Counted from the first letter of the stretch, positions 10,552-19,798 are shown. The stretch is DNA of 64,000 bases from an uncultured OCS116 cluster bacterium (GCA_902613795.1 CACMIP010000004.1:62001-126000), one strand, 5' to 3'. The notes: generated by a model not told the origin, from the letters alone. Translations and numbers: made by a program.

Positions 10552-13329
10552 TTATGCAGAATCCCAGCTGTTTGAAATTTTTGTGTCAACTTTAAGCGGA
10601 ACTTTGAAATCGATCAACGGCAGAGCTGCACTTTCCATATTACTTATTACAATATTCTTCATTTCTTCAATTTCATCGTCTGGCACTTCAAATACAAGTT
10701 CATCATGAATTTGTAAGATCATTTTTGATTTCACCTCTTTTTCTGTCATAGTTTTAGAAATCCGAACCATAGCCCTTTTGATTATATCAGCTGCTGTTCC
10801 CTGAATTGGCGCATTTATTGCAGCCCTCTCGTTGAAGGATCTAATTGGATGATTTTTGGAGTTTATATCTGGGAAATAACACCTTCTCCCAAAAATTGTT
10901 TTTACATGTTCGTTTGTTCTAGCGAATTCAATTGTGGAGTCCATATATTCTCTTATTCCTGGAAACCTACTGAAATAATCACTTATAAATTGCTGCGCAT
11001 CTTTTCTTTGTATTTTAAGCTGCTTTGAAAGTCCAAAAGCGGATATTCCATATATTATTCCAAAATTTATAGCCTTAGCGCTGTACCTCATTTTCTCTGT
11101 AACCTCATTTAAGGGGGTAGCAAATATTGTTGATGCTGTCATTTGATGTATATCAAGATCTTCTAAAAAAGCATTTTGAAGCTGTTGAATATTTGCTACA
11201 TGCGATAATACACGTAATTCAATTTGACTATAATCTGCAGACAAAAATGTTCGCCCTTTTTCGGCTATAAACGCAGATCTGATTAGCTTGCCTTCGTTTG
11301 TTCTGATTGGTATATTTTGCAAATTAGGGTTAGATGATGATAGGCGGCCTGTAGAGGTAAGTGCTTGAGAGAATTTAGTATGTACACGTCCTGATGATTG
11401 ATCTATAAAATTTGGAAGGCTATCAGTATAAGTTGTTTTTAATTTATTAAGTTGGCGCCATTCAATAATTTCATCAGCAATTGTATGCCCGATAGCCGAG
11501 AGATCTTCGAGGATATCGATCCCGGTTGCCCATGTGCCGCTTTTTGTTTTTTTTCCTCCGCTGAGACCAAGACTCTCGAAAAGTATCTCGCCAAGTTGTT
11601 TTGGACTTGCAATATTAAATTCACTCCCAGCTAAGTTATAAATATTTTGCTCAATTTTCTTAATTTTCTGACCAAATTCTTCTGAAAGTTCAGATAATAT
11701 GATTCGATCAGCTTTGATACCATTTTTTTCAATTTCACAAAGCACGCTTATTAGAGGTTTCTCAACTAACTCATACATTTGTATTAAGTCAAAATCTAGC
11801 AGGTAGAGTCTGAGATATTTCCATAAATCGAAAATTATGGAAGCCCTATCTGAACATGATATATTTATTTTCTGATCACTGCCTACCCCATCACTTCCAA
11901 TACCAATTTGAGTTTTAATTTGTTCTTTGTAGGCAATAGTGAGAGTATTCAGATCATTTTTTAATTTACCATTATTTATCACATACGACATCAAAGACAC
12001 ATCATCAAATGACTTGACAGTAATTTTATAGCTACTAAGAATTGGCAAAATATTTTTCAGGTCAAAAAAGATTTTTTTTATAGTCTCATCAGCCATAAAA
12101 GGATTAATTTTTTCAATTAGATCTAGAATAGATGGCCTACCATCTTTATTTTCGTCATCACTAAGATAGTATGTATGCATACCAGTTGAAATAGAGACAT
12201 CTATGATTTCACTATCATTTATTTCAAAATCAATACAAAAAGCTTCTGAAGATGCGATTTCATTTGCTAGTTCTTCTAGTAAATTAACTGAATGTATTTC
12301 AATATTTGACTCTCTGCCTTGTTTTTTACTTCCTGTTGAGTCGTGATTACTTGATTGTGGTGTTGTATTTGTCAAAGTAGTATTATTTGAGATTATATTT
12401 TCTGGTCCCTCTTTTGAGAACCAATTATTTATGCGATTTGAAAGGTTAGAGAGTTCCATTTCGTTTGAGAATGAAATGATTTTATCATAATCAAGCTGTT
12501 GATTGTATAAGTCATCAATATCAATCTCGATTGGTGAAGATGACTCTAGCAATGCTAGTCGATAAGAGATACGCGCATCTTCAGCATGATTTATAAGATT
12601 TTCCCTCCTTTTATTTTGCTTTATGTTCCTGGCGTTCGATAATAAATTCTCAAGTGAGTGGTATTCATTGATTAGTTCAGATGCAATTTTGATCCCAATA
12701 CCAGGGACGCCGGGTATGTTATCTGTAGAGTCTCCAGCTAAAGCTTGAACATCGACGACTTTGTCTGGGTTTACTCCAAACTTATCTCGCACGCCATTGG
12801 TATCAATAAATCGTTCTTTTCCGGGCATAGGATCATACATTCTTACATTGTTATTGATCAGTTGCATAAGATCTTTATCGCCTGAAATTATGACAGTCTT
12901 GGCATCTCTTTCGGATGCAATTTTGGAGTAGGTTGCAATAAGGTCATCAGCCTCATATCCAATTTGTGATATACACTTTATATTGAATGCCTCAACAGCT
13001 TGGTGAATAAGAGGAAATTGAGGGATTAAGTCTTCAGGAGGAGCATCTCTATTAGCTTTGTATGATGGATAAATATCACTTCTGAATGTTTTCTCTTTAG
13101 TATCAAAAATGACCGCGATATGAGATGGATGCATTCCATCTATTCCATTTGTTATAATTTTCCACATCATATTACAAAACGCCATAACAGCACCCGTGGG
13201 TGTACCATCAGATCTTGTAAAACCACTACCTCTGCTCTGGGACGCTTTATACATTGCAAAATATGCTCTAAATATAAAAGTTGAACCGTCGATTAAAAAT
13301 AAGGTAGAATTAGAGTTGATCTTTGACAT
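10552..13329 (-). CDS. polA: DNA polymerase I
   Basis: A 925-residue enzyme for Okazaki-fragment maturation and repair synthesis. Residues 1-300 are the 5' nuclease domain (FLIDGSTFIFRAYFAM, VISGDKDLMQL, GDSTDNIPGVPGIGIK). Residues about 340-540 correspond to the 3'-5' exonuclease domain, but only the first Asp-x-Glu pair (FCIDFEIND) is clear; the second and third exonuclease motifs look degraded, so proofreading is probably lost. Residues 560-925 are the family A polymerase with motif A DYSQIELRVLSH, motif B RYSAKAINFGIIYG and motif C QIHDELVFE, all intact. A low-complexity Ser/Thr/Asn linker lies at about 315-340. It is convergent with pckA. Confidence 0.97.
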   Translation of the reverse strand: MSKINSNSTLFLIDGSTFIFRAYFAMYKASQSRGSGFTRSDGTPTGAVMAFCNMMWKIITNGIDGMHPSHIAVIFDTKEKTFRSDIYPSYKANRDAPPEDLIPQFPLIHQAVEAFNIKCISQIGYEADDLIATYSKIASERDAKTVIISGDKDLMQLINNNVRMYDPMPGKERFIDTNGVRDKFGVNPDKVVDVQALAGDSTDNIPGVPGIGIKIASELINEYHSLENLLSNARNIKQNKRRENLINHAEDARISYRLALLESSSPIEIDIDDLYNQQLDYDKIISFSNEMELSNLSNRINNWFSKEGPENIISNNTTLTNTTPQSSNHDSTGSKKQGRESNIEIHSVNLLEELANEIASSEAFCIDFEINDSEIIDVSISTGMHTYYLSDDENKDGRPSILDLIEKINPFMADETIKKIFFDLKNILPILSSYKITVKSFDDVSLMSYVINNGKLKNDLNTLTIAYKEQIKTQIGIGSDGVGSDQKINISCSDRASIIFDLWKYLRLYLLDFDLIQMYELVEKPLISVLCEIEKNGIKADRIILSELSEEFGQKIKKIEQNIYNLAGSEFNIASPKQLGEILFESLGLSGGKKTKSGTWATGIDILEDLSAIGHTIADEIIEWRQLNKLKTTYTDSLPNFIDQSSGRVHTKFSQALTSTGRLSSSNPNLQNIPIRTNEGKLIRSAFIAEKGRTFLSADYSQIELRVLSHVANIQQLQNAFLEDLDIHQMTASTIFATPLNEVTEKMRYSAKAINFGIIYGISAFGLSKQLKIQRKDAQQFISDYFSRFPGIREYMDSTIEFARTNEHVKTIFGRRCYFPDINSKNHPIRSFNERAAINAPIQGTAADIIKRAMVRISKTMTEKEVKSKMILQIHDELVFEVPDDEIEEMKNIVISNMESAALPLIDFKVPLKVDTKISNSWDSA

Positions 13330-13424
13330 TTGGTTTAATTTGATAATAAATATTTATTAGTAATTTAACAGTTATAAGATTACTACGACTTATAAAAAAT
13401 CAAAACGAAAATAAATCTTTATCA

Positions 13425-14375
13425 ATGAATCAAACACCAGAATATGCAATTGAAACAAATCTTCTAAATAAGATTTATCAGCGAAATAACAAAAAATTAG
13501 CGAAGCACGCTTTAGTTGATTTCACGATAAAAATTGAGACGGGGCAAATATATGGCCTGCTTGGGCCAAATGGTGCAGGTAAATCAACGTTTATAAATGT
13601 ATTAGCAAATCTTGTAGTTAAAACGTCAGGAACTGTAAAAATTTTAGGGTTTGATATTGAAAAAGAAAAAAGAAAAGCAAGGTCAGCAATTGGCATCGTG
13701 CCTCAAGAGTTAAACCTTGACCCATTTTTTAAACCAGTTGAAGTGCTTGAAACGCAAGCAGGTTTGTACGGTATTCCAAAAAAAGATCGTGACTCAATGG
13801 GCCTTTTAAGGATATTGGGGCTAGAAGATCAGGCGTATTCATATTCAAGAACTCTATCCGGTGGGATGAGAAGGAGACTTTTGATTGCAAAAGCGCTAAC
13901 GCATAAACCAAGGGTTCTCGTGCTTGATGAGCCAACCGCAGGTGTCGATATTGAGTTGCGTCATCAACTATGGGATTTCGTTAGAGAGCTAAATAGTAAA
14001 GGAACAACTATATTATTGACGACACATTATTTGGAGGAGGCCCAGTCGCTTTGTGATCATATAGGCATAATCAATAAGGGGCGTCTTGTTGCTAACGCTC
14101 CAACAAAAGACCTTCTCGATAGTCTTGATAGAAAGCAAATATCAATAAAAGCCGATGTTAAGCAAAAGGATATAAATATCCAAATAGATGGAGTTATTAG
14201 CGTAGAAAAAAGCCAAGATGGTTATATTGATATTACATATCAACCAAGTAAAACAAATTTCTTCGATATTTTGCAGCAACTTGAAAATCAAAATATATCC
14301 ATAGTTGATATAATTTCAAAAGAAACCGACCTGGAGGATATTTTTCTTGAATTTATAAGGGGGAATAAAAAATAG
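13425..14375 (+). CDS. ABC transporter ATP-binding protein, CcmA/YadG-like
   Basis: A 316-residue ABC ATPase with Walker A GPNGAGKSTFINVL (about residue 46), Q-loop GIVPQELNLDP, signature LSGGMRRRLLIAKAL, Walker B VLVLDEPTAGVD and the switch His in LLTTHYLEEA. The C-terminal 80 residues match the accessory region of YadG/DrrA-type export ATPases, whose partner is an ABC-2 membrane permease. No permease gene is next to it: the following genes are on the other strand and the preceding one is polA. The permease may be encoded elsewhere. The gene ends inside a predicted bidirectional terminator. Confidence 0.88.
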   Translation: MNQTPEYAIETNLLNKIYQRNNKKLAKHALVDFTIKIETGQIYGLLGPNGAGKSTFINVLANLVVKTSGTVKILGFDIEKEKRKARSAIGIVPQELNLDPFFKPVEVLETQAGLYGIPKKDRDSMGLLRILGLEDQAYSYSRTLSGGMRRRLLIAKALTHKPRVLVLDEPTAGVDIELRHQLWDFVRELNSKGTTILLTTHYLEEAQSLCDHIGIINKGRLVANAPTKDLLDSLDRKQISIKADVKQKDINIQIDGVISVEKSQDGYIDITYQPSKTNFFDILQQLENQNISIVDIISKETDLEDIFLEFIRGNKK

Positions 14376-14407
14376 GGACTAAATATAACACATCAGCCCC
14401 TATTTTT
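14368..14407. terminator. Bidirectional intrinsic terminator
   Basis: A perfect 10-base-pair inverted repeat, AAAAATAGGG at 14368-14377 and CCCTATTTTT at 14398-14407, with a 20-base loop. It has a T-run on the plus strand and, read backwards, on the minus strand too. It overlaps the stop codon of the ABC ATPase gene and lies 16 bases past the stop of the convergent small gene at 14423, so it can end transcription from both sides. Confidence 0.7.
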
Positions 14408-14422
14408 ATTTTATGAAATTAA

Positions 14423-14638
14423 CTATTTTAATTGGTCAACAACAATTAATGCTGCGATAACACCAATTAGACCAGCACCTGAAAATTGATTTATTAGATC
14501 AATCAGGTTTCCTGCTACGTCAGCGTTAATGAATGCTAATGCATCTGGGAAAAGGATTTGCAAAACAACTCCCAATCCAACTAAAACCAACGCAACGTCA
14601 ATGCCACTTCTGAGCATGCCAGTTAATGATGAAAACAT
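14423..14638 (-). CDS. Small hydrophobic protein, paralogue 1 of a tandem pair
   Basis: A 71-residue protein with two predicted membrane segments (about residues 14-32 and 52-68). I placed the start at the ATG at 14638 because GGGAGAA lies just upstream at the right distance; an upstream in-frame start at 14674 would add 12 residues without a good binding site. It is clearly related to the next gene, sharing the pattern LQ-x-LF-x-D, DV-x-GN and QF-x3-GL-x-G-x-IAA. I do not recognise the family. Possible roles include a small membrane-stress protein, a holin-like or toxin-like peptide, or a subunit of a larger membrane assembly; nothing in the neighbourhood decides this. Confidence 0.65.
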   Translation of the reverse strand: MFSSLTGMLRSGIDVALVLVGLGVVLQILFPDALAFINADVAGNLIDLINQFSGAGLIGVIAALIVVDQLK

Positions 14639-14732
14639 GTTATTTCTCCCATTTGTTATAAAAAAGTTTAACAAAATTTACAGTGCCTAAAATAGACGAA
14701 ACACCATAAATCCCTTTATTATAGTGCTTGAG

Positions 14733-14966
14733 CTATTTCCGGCTAATCAAGTACGCGACGAGACCAGCGGCTATAAGTCCAACAAGTCCTTCGCTACCAA
14801 ATTGTGCCATGAGTCCACCAATGTTACCCAATACATCAATTCCGAATAATAATACAAAACTATCACCAAACAGAACCTGAAGCAGAGTAAGCAGTGCTAC
14901 CGCCCAAAGCGCTATTTCAAGAGAGCTCTTAAGAACACCTCTCAATTTGTCTAATAAAGCTGTCAT
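14733..14966 (-). CDS. Small hydrophobic protein, paralogue 2 of a tandem pair
   Basis: A 77-residue protein with two predicted membrane segments (about residues 17-36 and 56-73) and a positively charged start (DKLRGVLKSS) and end (ISRK). The ATG at 14966 is chosen because GGGAGAAGTT sits directly before it; an earlier in-frame ATG at 14978 would overlap that site. It shares LLQ-x-LFGD, DVLGNIGG and QFGSEGLVGLIAA with the 71-residue protein 94 bases downstream, so the pair arose by tandem duplication. The same ribosome-binding sequence precedes both, suggesting similar strong translation. Function unknown. Confidence 0.65.
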   Translation of the reverse strand: MTALLDKLRGVLKSSLEIALWAVALLTLLQVLFGDSFVLLFGIDVLGNIGGLMAQFGSEGLVGLIAAGLVAYLISRK

Positions 14967-15234
14967 AACTTCTCCCATCTTTATTTTCTATTTTTTAGCG
15001 TTTAAACTTAGTAAATAGAATCACTATTTAAAGTCTAAGTGTGCTGAAAAAATAGTCAAGTGATTAAAAATTTATCACTTTGCCAATATTTTAGTAGCCA
15101 AATGGTTGATAAAACCTTAATTATGATCTAATTGTTTGGGATAATTTTAAGCAAAGGAAGAGTACTTTTTTTGATGATTATAAATAAATTAAAAAAAATT
15201 TATCTAAAACTTTCAATTTTAATCAGAGCAAATA

Positions 15235-16077
15235 ATGAATAATGATAAGAAAAGTATTTTAATTACTGGGTCCTCAAGTGGTATAGGTCTGGCTGTAGCA
15301 AAGGATTTAAGTAAATTGGGTTGGAATGTTATAGCTTCCTGCCGTAAAGAGGAGGATTGTAAAATATTAGAAGATAGATACGGTCTCTCTAGTACTCTCA
15401 TTGATTACGATAATCAGAAATCTATTCTATTAGGGCTGGAATATACATTAGAAAAAACGAATGGCAAGATTGATGTTTTATTTAATAATGGGGCCTACGG
15501 ACTACCTGCTTTAGTTGAAGATATTCCTGTGGATTCTTTAAGAGGTATCTTTGAAACCAATTTTTTTGGGTGGCATTCGCTCACAAAAGAAATTATCCCA
15601 CATATGAAAGTAAATGGCTCAGGTCGGATAATCCAGAACTCGTCAATTTTAGGCTTTATGGCACTAAGATATCGTGGCGCCTATACAGCAACAAAATATG
15701 CGATTGAAGCCATGTCAGATACTCTCAGATTAGAAATAAAAGATGACAATATAAAAGTAATAATAATACAACCGGGTCCAATTACGACTAAGTTTCGAGA
15801 AAATAGCTACATTCGCTTTAAAGAGTCTATAGATTGGCAGGGGTCTGATTATAAATCAATTTATGTAAATAAAATAATTCCAAGGTTAGAATCAAAGAAA
15901 ATAAAGAAAACTACATTTGAGCTATTACCAAATGCTGTTAGTAAAGCAGTTATACACGCTTGTACAGCGCGTAATCCACGTATAAGATACAGAATTACTT
16001 GGGCAACAGTGATAATGATGTATTTGAAAAGGTTTTTGACAGATAATCTATTTGATAGAATTTCATCGAAGCTGTAG
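15235..16077 (+). CDS. Short-chain dehydrogenase/reductase
   Basis: A 280-residue SDR oxidoreductase of the classical type: nucleotide loop ITGSSSGIGLAVAK, NNGAYG motif, catalytic Ser in IIQNSSILGFM and the YTATKYAIEAMSD Tyr-x3-Lys pair. The C-terminal extension (about 60 residues) is longer than in minimal SDRs and resembles lipid- or retinol-type SDRs such as YbbO-like enzymes, but the substrate cannot be inferred. The gene stands alone, after a 268-base gap with no clear feature and before a tRNA gene. Confidence 0.88.
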   Translation: MNNDKKSILITGSSSGIGLAVAKDLSKLGWNVIASCRKEEDCKILEDRYGLSSTLIDYDNQKSILLGLEYTLEKTNGKIDVLFNNGAYGLPALVEDIPVDSLRGIFETNFFGWHSLTKEIIPHMKVNGSGRIIQNSSILGFMALRYRGAYTATKYAIEAMSDTLRLEIKDDNIKVIIIQPGPITTKFRENSYIRFKESIDWQGSDYKSIYVNKIIPRLESKKIKKTTFELLPNAVSKAVIHACTARNPRIRYRITWATVIMMYLKRFLTDNLFDRISSKL

Positions 16078-16113
16078 ATATTGTGACCCTAGCTAATTTG
16101 AATTTTGTATTTC

Positions 16114-16190
16114 GCACCCGTAGCTCAGCTGGATAGAGTAGGTGGCTTCGAACCACTTGGTCGGGAGTTCGAATCTCTCCGGGTGCGCCA
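16114..16190 (+). tRNA. tRNA-Arg(TCG)
   Basis: A complete 77-base cloverleaf: acceptor GCACCCG pairs with CGGGTGC, D-stem GCTC/GAGT, anticodon loop CTTCGAA giving anticodon TCG, T-arm GGGAG/CTCTC with TTCGAAT loop, discriminator G and an encoded CCA. D-loop A20 and C35 fit arginine identity. It would read CGA (and possibly CGG). Confidence 0.93.
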
Positions 16191-16197
16191 TAATAAC

Positions 16198-16461
16198 TCA
16201 GGGTTTTAGTTTATGCAGGGCAATGCTTAATAGTATGAGTATGAAAAGAATAATTTGTCCATTAACATATATTTGATAGAATTTATCAGACTCATTCCAT
16301 AATGCATATGTCCAATAGGTATTCGAGATTAGGGGTAGACTTGCACTGAGTACTCCAACTACAAACCCATTTTTTACAAATGCGATCCCAACCGTAAGCA
16401 GATAAGAAATAATCCCCAACAAAACAGTTAATCTTATTAATAATTCATATATTAGTTTCAT
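16198..16461 (-). CDS. Hypothetical membrane protein (87 aa)
   Basis: An 87-residue protein with three likely membrane segments (about residues 5-27, 30-47 and 66-83) and little soluble sequence apart from NESDKF in the middle. I do not recognise the family. It ends 7 bases past the tRNA-Arg gene on the opposite strand and stands alone; the gap to the divergent MFS gene is 120 bases. No function can be assigned. Confidence 0.55.
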   Translation of the reverse strand: MKLIYELLIRLTVLLGIISYLLTVGIAFVKNGFVVGVLSASLPLISNTYWTYALWNESDKFYQIYVNGQIILFILILLSIALHKLKP

Positions 16462-16581
16462 GTATAATCTTTAATAGGCTTTATCACAGTTTTATGTATG
16501 GATTATCCTAGCTTGTTTTATAAAAATCATCCATATGTATTTCATAATAGTTACGAAATAAATGAATTGGACCCATGATAG

Positions 16582-17814
16582 ATGAATAGATTTTCTAAAA
16601 GTACATTACTTAATATAAATCTGCTAAAGTTTATAAGTCTTACATGGTTTAGTCATTTCGCGCTCAAAATAATAACTTTAACAGTCGGCTGGCAAATATA
16701 TATACAGACGGGAAGTCCACTTGCTTTAGGGCTCATTGGACTTATCCAATTTGCACCACAATTTTTTTTGATTTTACCTGCAGGTGTTATTGCTGATAAA
16801 TACAACAGGAGGCATATACTCATAATATGTAACATAGTTCAGGTTTTTGTTGCTGGGTTTCTTTTATATTATTCTGTTTACAAATTAGATGATGGCTCAG
16901 TTATTCCAATTTATTTAATCTTAATATTACATGGAGTTGCAATGTCGTTTGAAGGCCCGAGTAGCTTTGCCATTCTACCAAATTTAGTCAAGTCTGAAAT
17001 TTTCCCGAGAGCTGTACATTATGTTAATTTTTTTGAAGAGTTTGGCTCATTATCTGGCCCAATCGCTGCTGGGATATTAATTGCATACATTAATGAGTGG
17101 GTTTATTTGGTGGCTTTAATTAGCTTCATAGTTTCCACATTAAGCGCGATATCACTTCCAGATATTGGGAGTGGGTCTGGAGAGATCAAGCAGATAAATG
17201 TAAAGGTTTTGCTCAGTGGGTTTGTTTATGTTTGGAAAACAAAAATAGTGCTTGGAACAATGACGATAGATATTGTTGCAATGTTGTTTAGCAGTGTTAT
17301 GGGTATGTTACCCATATTTGCTATTGATATTTTGGATATTGGCTCTGAGGGCCTTGGAATACTGAGAGCAACACCATCAATCGGCGCATTATTCGCGGCA
17401 ATGACATTATCCCAATTACCATCATTAAGGTATCCGGGCAGGATGTTAATTTATTCAATTATTGTTTTTGGGAGTGCTACAATTACATTTGCTCTATCAA
17501 CAACCTTATGGATTTCACTTGTTGCACTTTTTATTTATGGGGCATCCGATATGATTAGCATGAACATAAGGCAGATAATAGTTCAACTTGTTACACCGAA
17601 TAATATGAGAGGTAGGGTTATGTCAGTTCACTCTGTTATAACTACTGGGTCAAACGAGTTAGGAGATTTTAGGGCAGGTTTGTCCGCAAGTATTATTGGC
17701 ATAGCTCCTGCGATTATGATAGGTGGGATGCTAACAGTTTCTTTTTCAATTATTTGGTGGTTTTTATTTCCTGGTTTGAAGGAGGTAAAAGATATGAAGG
17801 ATCTTAATAATTGA
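16582..17814 (+). CDS. MFS transporter, EntS-like
   Basis: A 410-residue major-facilitator protein with about 12 membrane segments. The loop 2-3 signature appears as LPAGVIADKYNRRH near residue 70. The pattern of FSHFALKI at the start and the second-half IRQIIVQLVTPNNMRGRVM matches the MFS_3 group, which includes the enterobactin exporter EntS and many uncharacterised efflux pumps. The likely role is proton-driven export of a small compound at the inner membrane. It lies 50 bases upstream of an SMR efflux gene on the same strand, so the two may form an efflux unit. Confidence 0.85.
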   Translation: MNRFSKSTLLNINLLKFISLTWFSHFALKIITLTVGWQIYIQTGSPLALGLIGLIQFAPQFFLILPAGVIADKYNRRHILIICNIVQVFVAGFLLYYSVYKLDDGSVIPIYLILILHGVAMSFEGPSSFAILPNLVKSEIFPRAVHYVNFFEEFGSLSGPIAAGILIAYINEWVYLVALISFIVSTLSAISLPDIGSGSGEIKQINVKVLLSGFVYVWKTKIVLGTMTIDIVAMLFSSVMGMLPIFAIDILDIGSEGLGILRATPSIGALFAAMTLSQLPSLRYPGRMLIYSIIVFGSATITFALSTTLWISLVALFIYGASDMISMNIRQIIVQLVTPNNMRGRVMSVHSVITTGSNELGDFRAGLSASIIGIAPAIMIGGMLTVSFSIIWWFLFPGLKEVKDMKDLNN

Positions 17815-17864
17815 ACTTACAGATTGTTATACTACTATATATTAAAGATTAGGATATTTATAAG

Positions 17865-18194
17865 ATGCACTGGTTATATTTATTTTTAGCGGTAATTGCA
17901 GAGACGCTTGGGACTACATTTTTAAAAATGTCCAATGGCTTTACGCAACTCTTTCCATCTATCTTAGCTATAGCTCTTTTTTGTTTAGCTCTTTTCTTAT
18001 CTGCAATTACTTTAAAATATCTAGCGGTTGGTATTGTTTATGCAATATGGTCTGGAGTGGGGATAGTATTAGTTACTCTTGTTGGTTACTTTTATTTTAA
18101 ACAAAATCTGGATATAGCTGCCTTAATAGGCATTGGACTTATAACCTTAGGTGTCTTGATAATATTCACTATGTCCAGGACTCAATCAGGGTGA
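17865..18194 (+). CDS. Small multidrug resistance (SMR) transporter
   Basis: A 109-residue protein with four membrane segments, the usual SMR size. The essential membrane Glu is in LAVIAETLGTTFLKMS (about residue 14), followed by the typical AYAIWSG-like VYAIWSGVGI and the QNLDIAALIGIGLI segment. SMR pumps work as antiparallel dimers and exchange protons for lipophilic cations or, in the Gdx subgroup, guanidinium. The sequence looks closer to EmrE/QacE than to Gdx, but this is not certain. It follows the MFS gene by 50 bases. Confidence 0.92.
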   Translation: MHWLYLFLAVIAETLGTTFLKMSNGFTQLFPSILAIALFCLALFLSAITLKYLAVGIVYAIWSGVGIVLVTLVGYFYFKQNLDIAALIGIGLITLGVLIIFTMSRTQSG

Positions 18195-18211
18195 TTACGA
18201 ATAGGTAATAA

Positions 18212-18514
18212 TTAGACTGCTAGCCATTTTTTTATATTATTTATAGTCTTCAGTAACTCTACTTTTCTCAGATAAGGATCCTTTATTCCAAGTTTTTCTT
18301 CGAATGATTTTGCAAATATATGACCTTTTTCTAAGTTATTTCTTATGTAGTATAAAACCCCTTGCAGATCCTCCTCTCCTATCTCATTTGAGAAGCAAGA
18401 CTCTTGTATATTATTCATTTTTCTTAAGAAGGTTTTTTTTTCATGATCTTCTAAACTTTTCTCAGACCAATCACCTCCGAAAGCAACATTTTTTAATTGT
18501 TTTTTTTTCTCCAT
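18212..18514 (-). CDS. Hypothetical protein divergent from a Y-family polymerase
   Basis: About 100 residues, soluble and Lys/Glu-rich, with helical stretches such as EEDLQGVLYYIRNNLEKG. I placed the start at the ATG at 18514; a TTG at 18526 would add four residues. It has no recognised domain. It points away from the Y-family polymerase gene with only 53 bases between the starts, so the two probably share a promoter region. That arrangement hints at co-regulation during DNA damage, but this is inference from position only. Confidence 0.5.
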   Translation of the reverse strand: MEKKKQLKNVAFGGDWSEKSLEDHEKKTFLRKMNNIQESCFSNEIGEEDLQGVLYYIRNNLEKGHIFAKSFEEKLGIKDPYLRKVELLKTINNIKKWLAV

Positions 18515-18567
18515 AGTATAGAACAAAATAAGAACAAAAATAAAAAAAATAAAGAAAAAAATTATAA

Positions 18568-19770
18568 ATGACGAACTTTAGAACCTTATATATTGATATG
18601 GATAGTTTTTTTGCAAGTATTGAACAGCAATTAGATCCCAATTTACGAAATAAGCCTGTAGCGATAGCGGCCATAGATAACGATTCGGGATGTGTGGTAG
18701 CCGCTAGTTATGAGGCGAAGGCGTATGGTATAAAAACAGGGACCAGAGTTTATGAGGCTAAGACTTTGTGTCCAACTATTAATTTTAGGCAGAGCAGGCA
18801 CAAGCTATATGCAAAGTATAATAGATATATTTCATATTTACTGGATAGCGTAGCTGAGTTGGAAAGTGTTAGATCCATTGATGAGTTTCAAATATATCTA
18901 GGTAACAATCATTCTAAACTTTCAAAAGCGGTAGATTTATCAATGAAGATAAAGGGTCTTATTAGGAAAGAGGTTGGGGAAGAAATAAGACTGTCAATAG
19001 GTATCGGACCAAATCCTTTATTGGCCAAGATCGCAGGTAAGATAAAAAAGCCAAATGGATTGCAGTGGTTATGTAAAGAGAACATGCCTGGAAAGATCAA
19101 CCATTTATCTTTGGAAGATCTTCCTGGAATTTCCAAGGGTATTAAAAGGAGGCTTTTAGGAGCAAGAATATACTCTATTAAAGATTTGCATGAAATGGAT
19201 CCACGTCACGCTAGGTTGGTTTGGAGATCCATAGAGGGCGAGCGATTTGTAAGGGCTCTGAAAGGTGAGAATATTCCTATTAATAGGTCTAATAGAGGCA
19301 GCTACGGTAATTCAAAGGTTCTTTCACCGGAGAACCGCTCTCCGAATAGAGCTTACCTCGTAGGCAGGTGGCTATTAGAAAAATCCACTGAACGAATTAG
19401 AAAGTATAATTATTGCTCAAGCCGTCTAGATATCTTTATTAGATTAAATGATATTGGCGTTTGGCAGGACTCTATAACTTTTTCCTTCTCTCAAGATACA
19501 TTATTTTTCCTGAAAGAATTTAAAGGACTATGGGATAAAATGATTTTAGCACTAGACCCTAAAAAAGTAGACTTTGTTGGTGTTAGACTCAGTGGATTAA
19601 TTTATTTACAAGATAGGTCAGGTGAATTCTTATTAAATTTATATCCAGGTGAAAAAAATATTAGAGAAAAATTATCTACATCTATTGATAATTTAAATAT
19701 GCGTTACGGAAAGAGGATAATAAATTTTGGGGTTCATAGAGAGCACCCTGGGTTTTTTGAAAGGGAGTAG
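18568..19770 (+). CDS. Y-family DNA polymerase
   Basis: A 400-residue translesion polymerase. The palm acidic residues are visible: LYIDMDSFFASIEQ at the N terminus (first Asp of the active site) and SIDEFQIYL at about residue 105 (Asp-Glu pair). Finger residues AASYEAKAYGIKTG follow. A helix-hairpin-helix thumb, LEDLPGISKGIKRRL, is at about 185, and the C-terminal 130 residues form the little-finger domain. The catalytic motif SIDEF differs from the SIDEA/SIDES of typical DinB and UmuC, so I do not assign dinB or umuC. There is no obvious beta-clamp motif at the extreme C terminus. Confidence 0.9.
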   Translation: MTNFRTLYIDMDSFFASIEQQLDPNLRNKPVAIAAIDNDSGCVVAASYEAKAYGIKTGTRVYEAKTLCPTINFRQSRHKLYAKYNRYISYLLDSVAELESVRSIDEFQIYLGNNHSKLSKAVDLSMKIKGLIRKEVGEEIRLSIGIGPNPLLAKIAGKIKKPNGLQWLCKENMPGKINHLSLEDLPGISKGIKRRLLGARIYSIKDLHEMDPRHARLVWRSIEGERFVRALKGENIPINRSNRGSYGNSKVLSPENRSPNRAYLVGRWLLEKSTERIRKYNYCSSRLDIFIRLNDIGVWQDSITFSFSQDTLFFLKEFKGLWDKMILALDPKKVDFVGVRLSGLIYLQDRSGEFLLNLYPGEKNIREKLSTSIDNLNMRYGKRIINFGVHREHPGFFERE

Positions 19771-19798
19771 CCTCCTTAAAAATATCTCTTGTATGATA

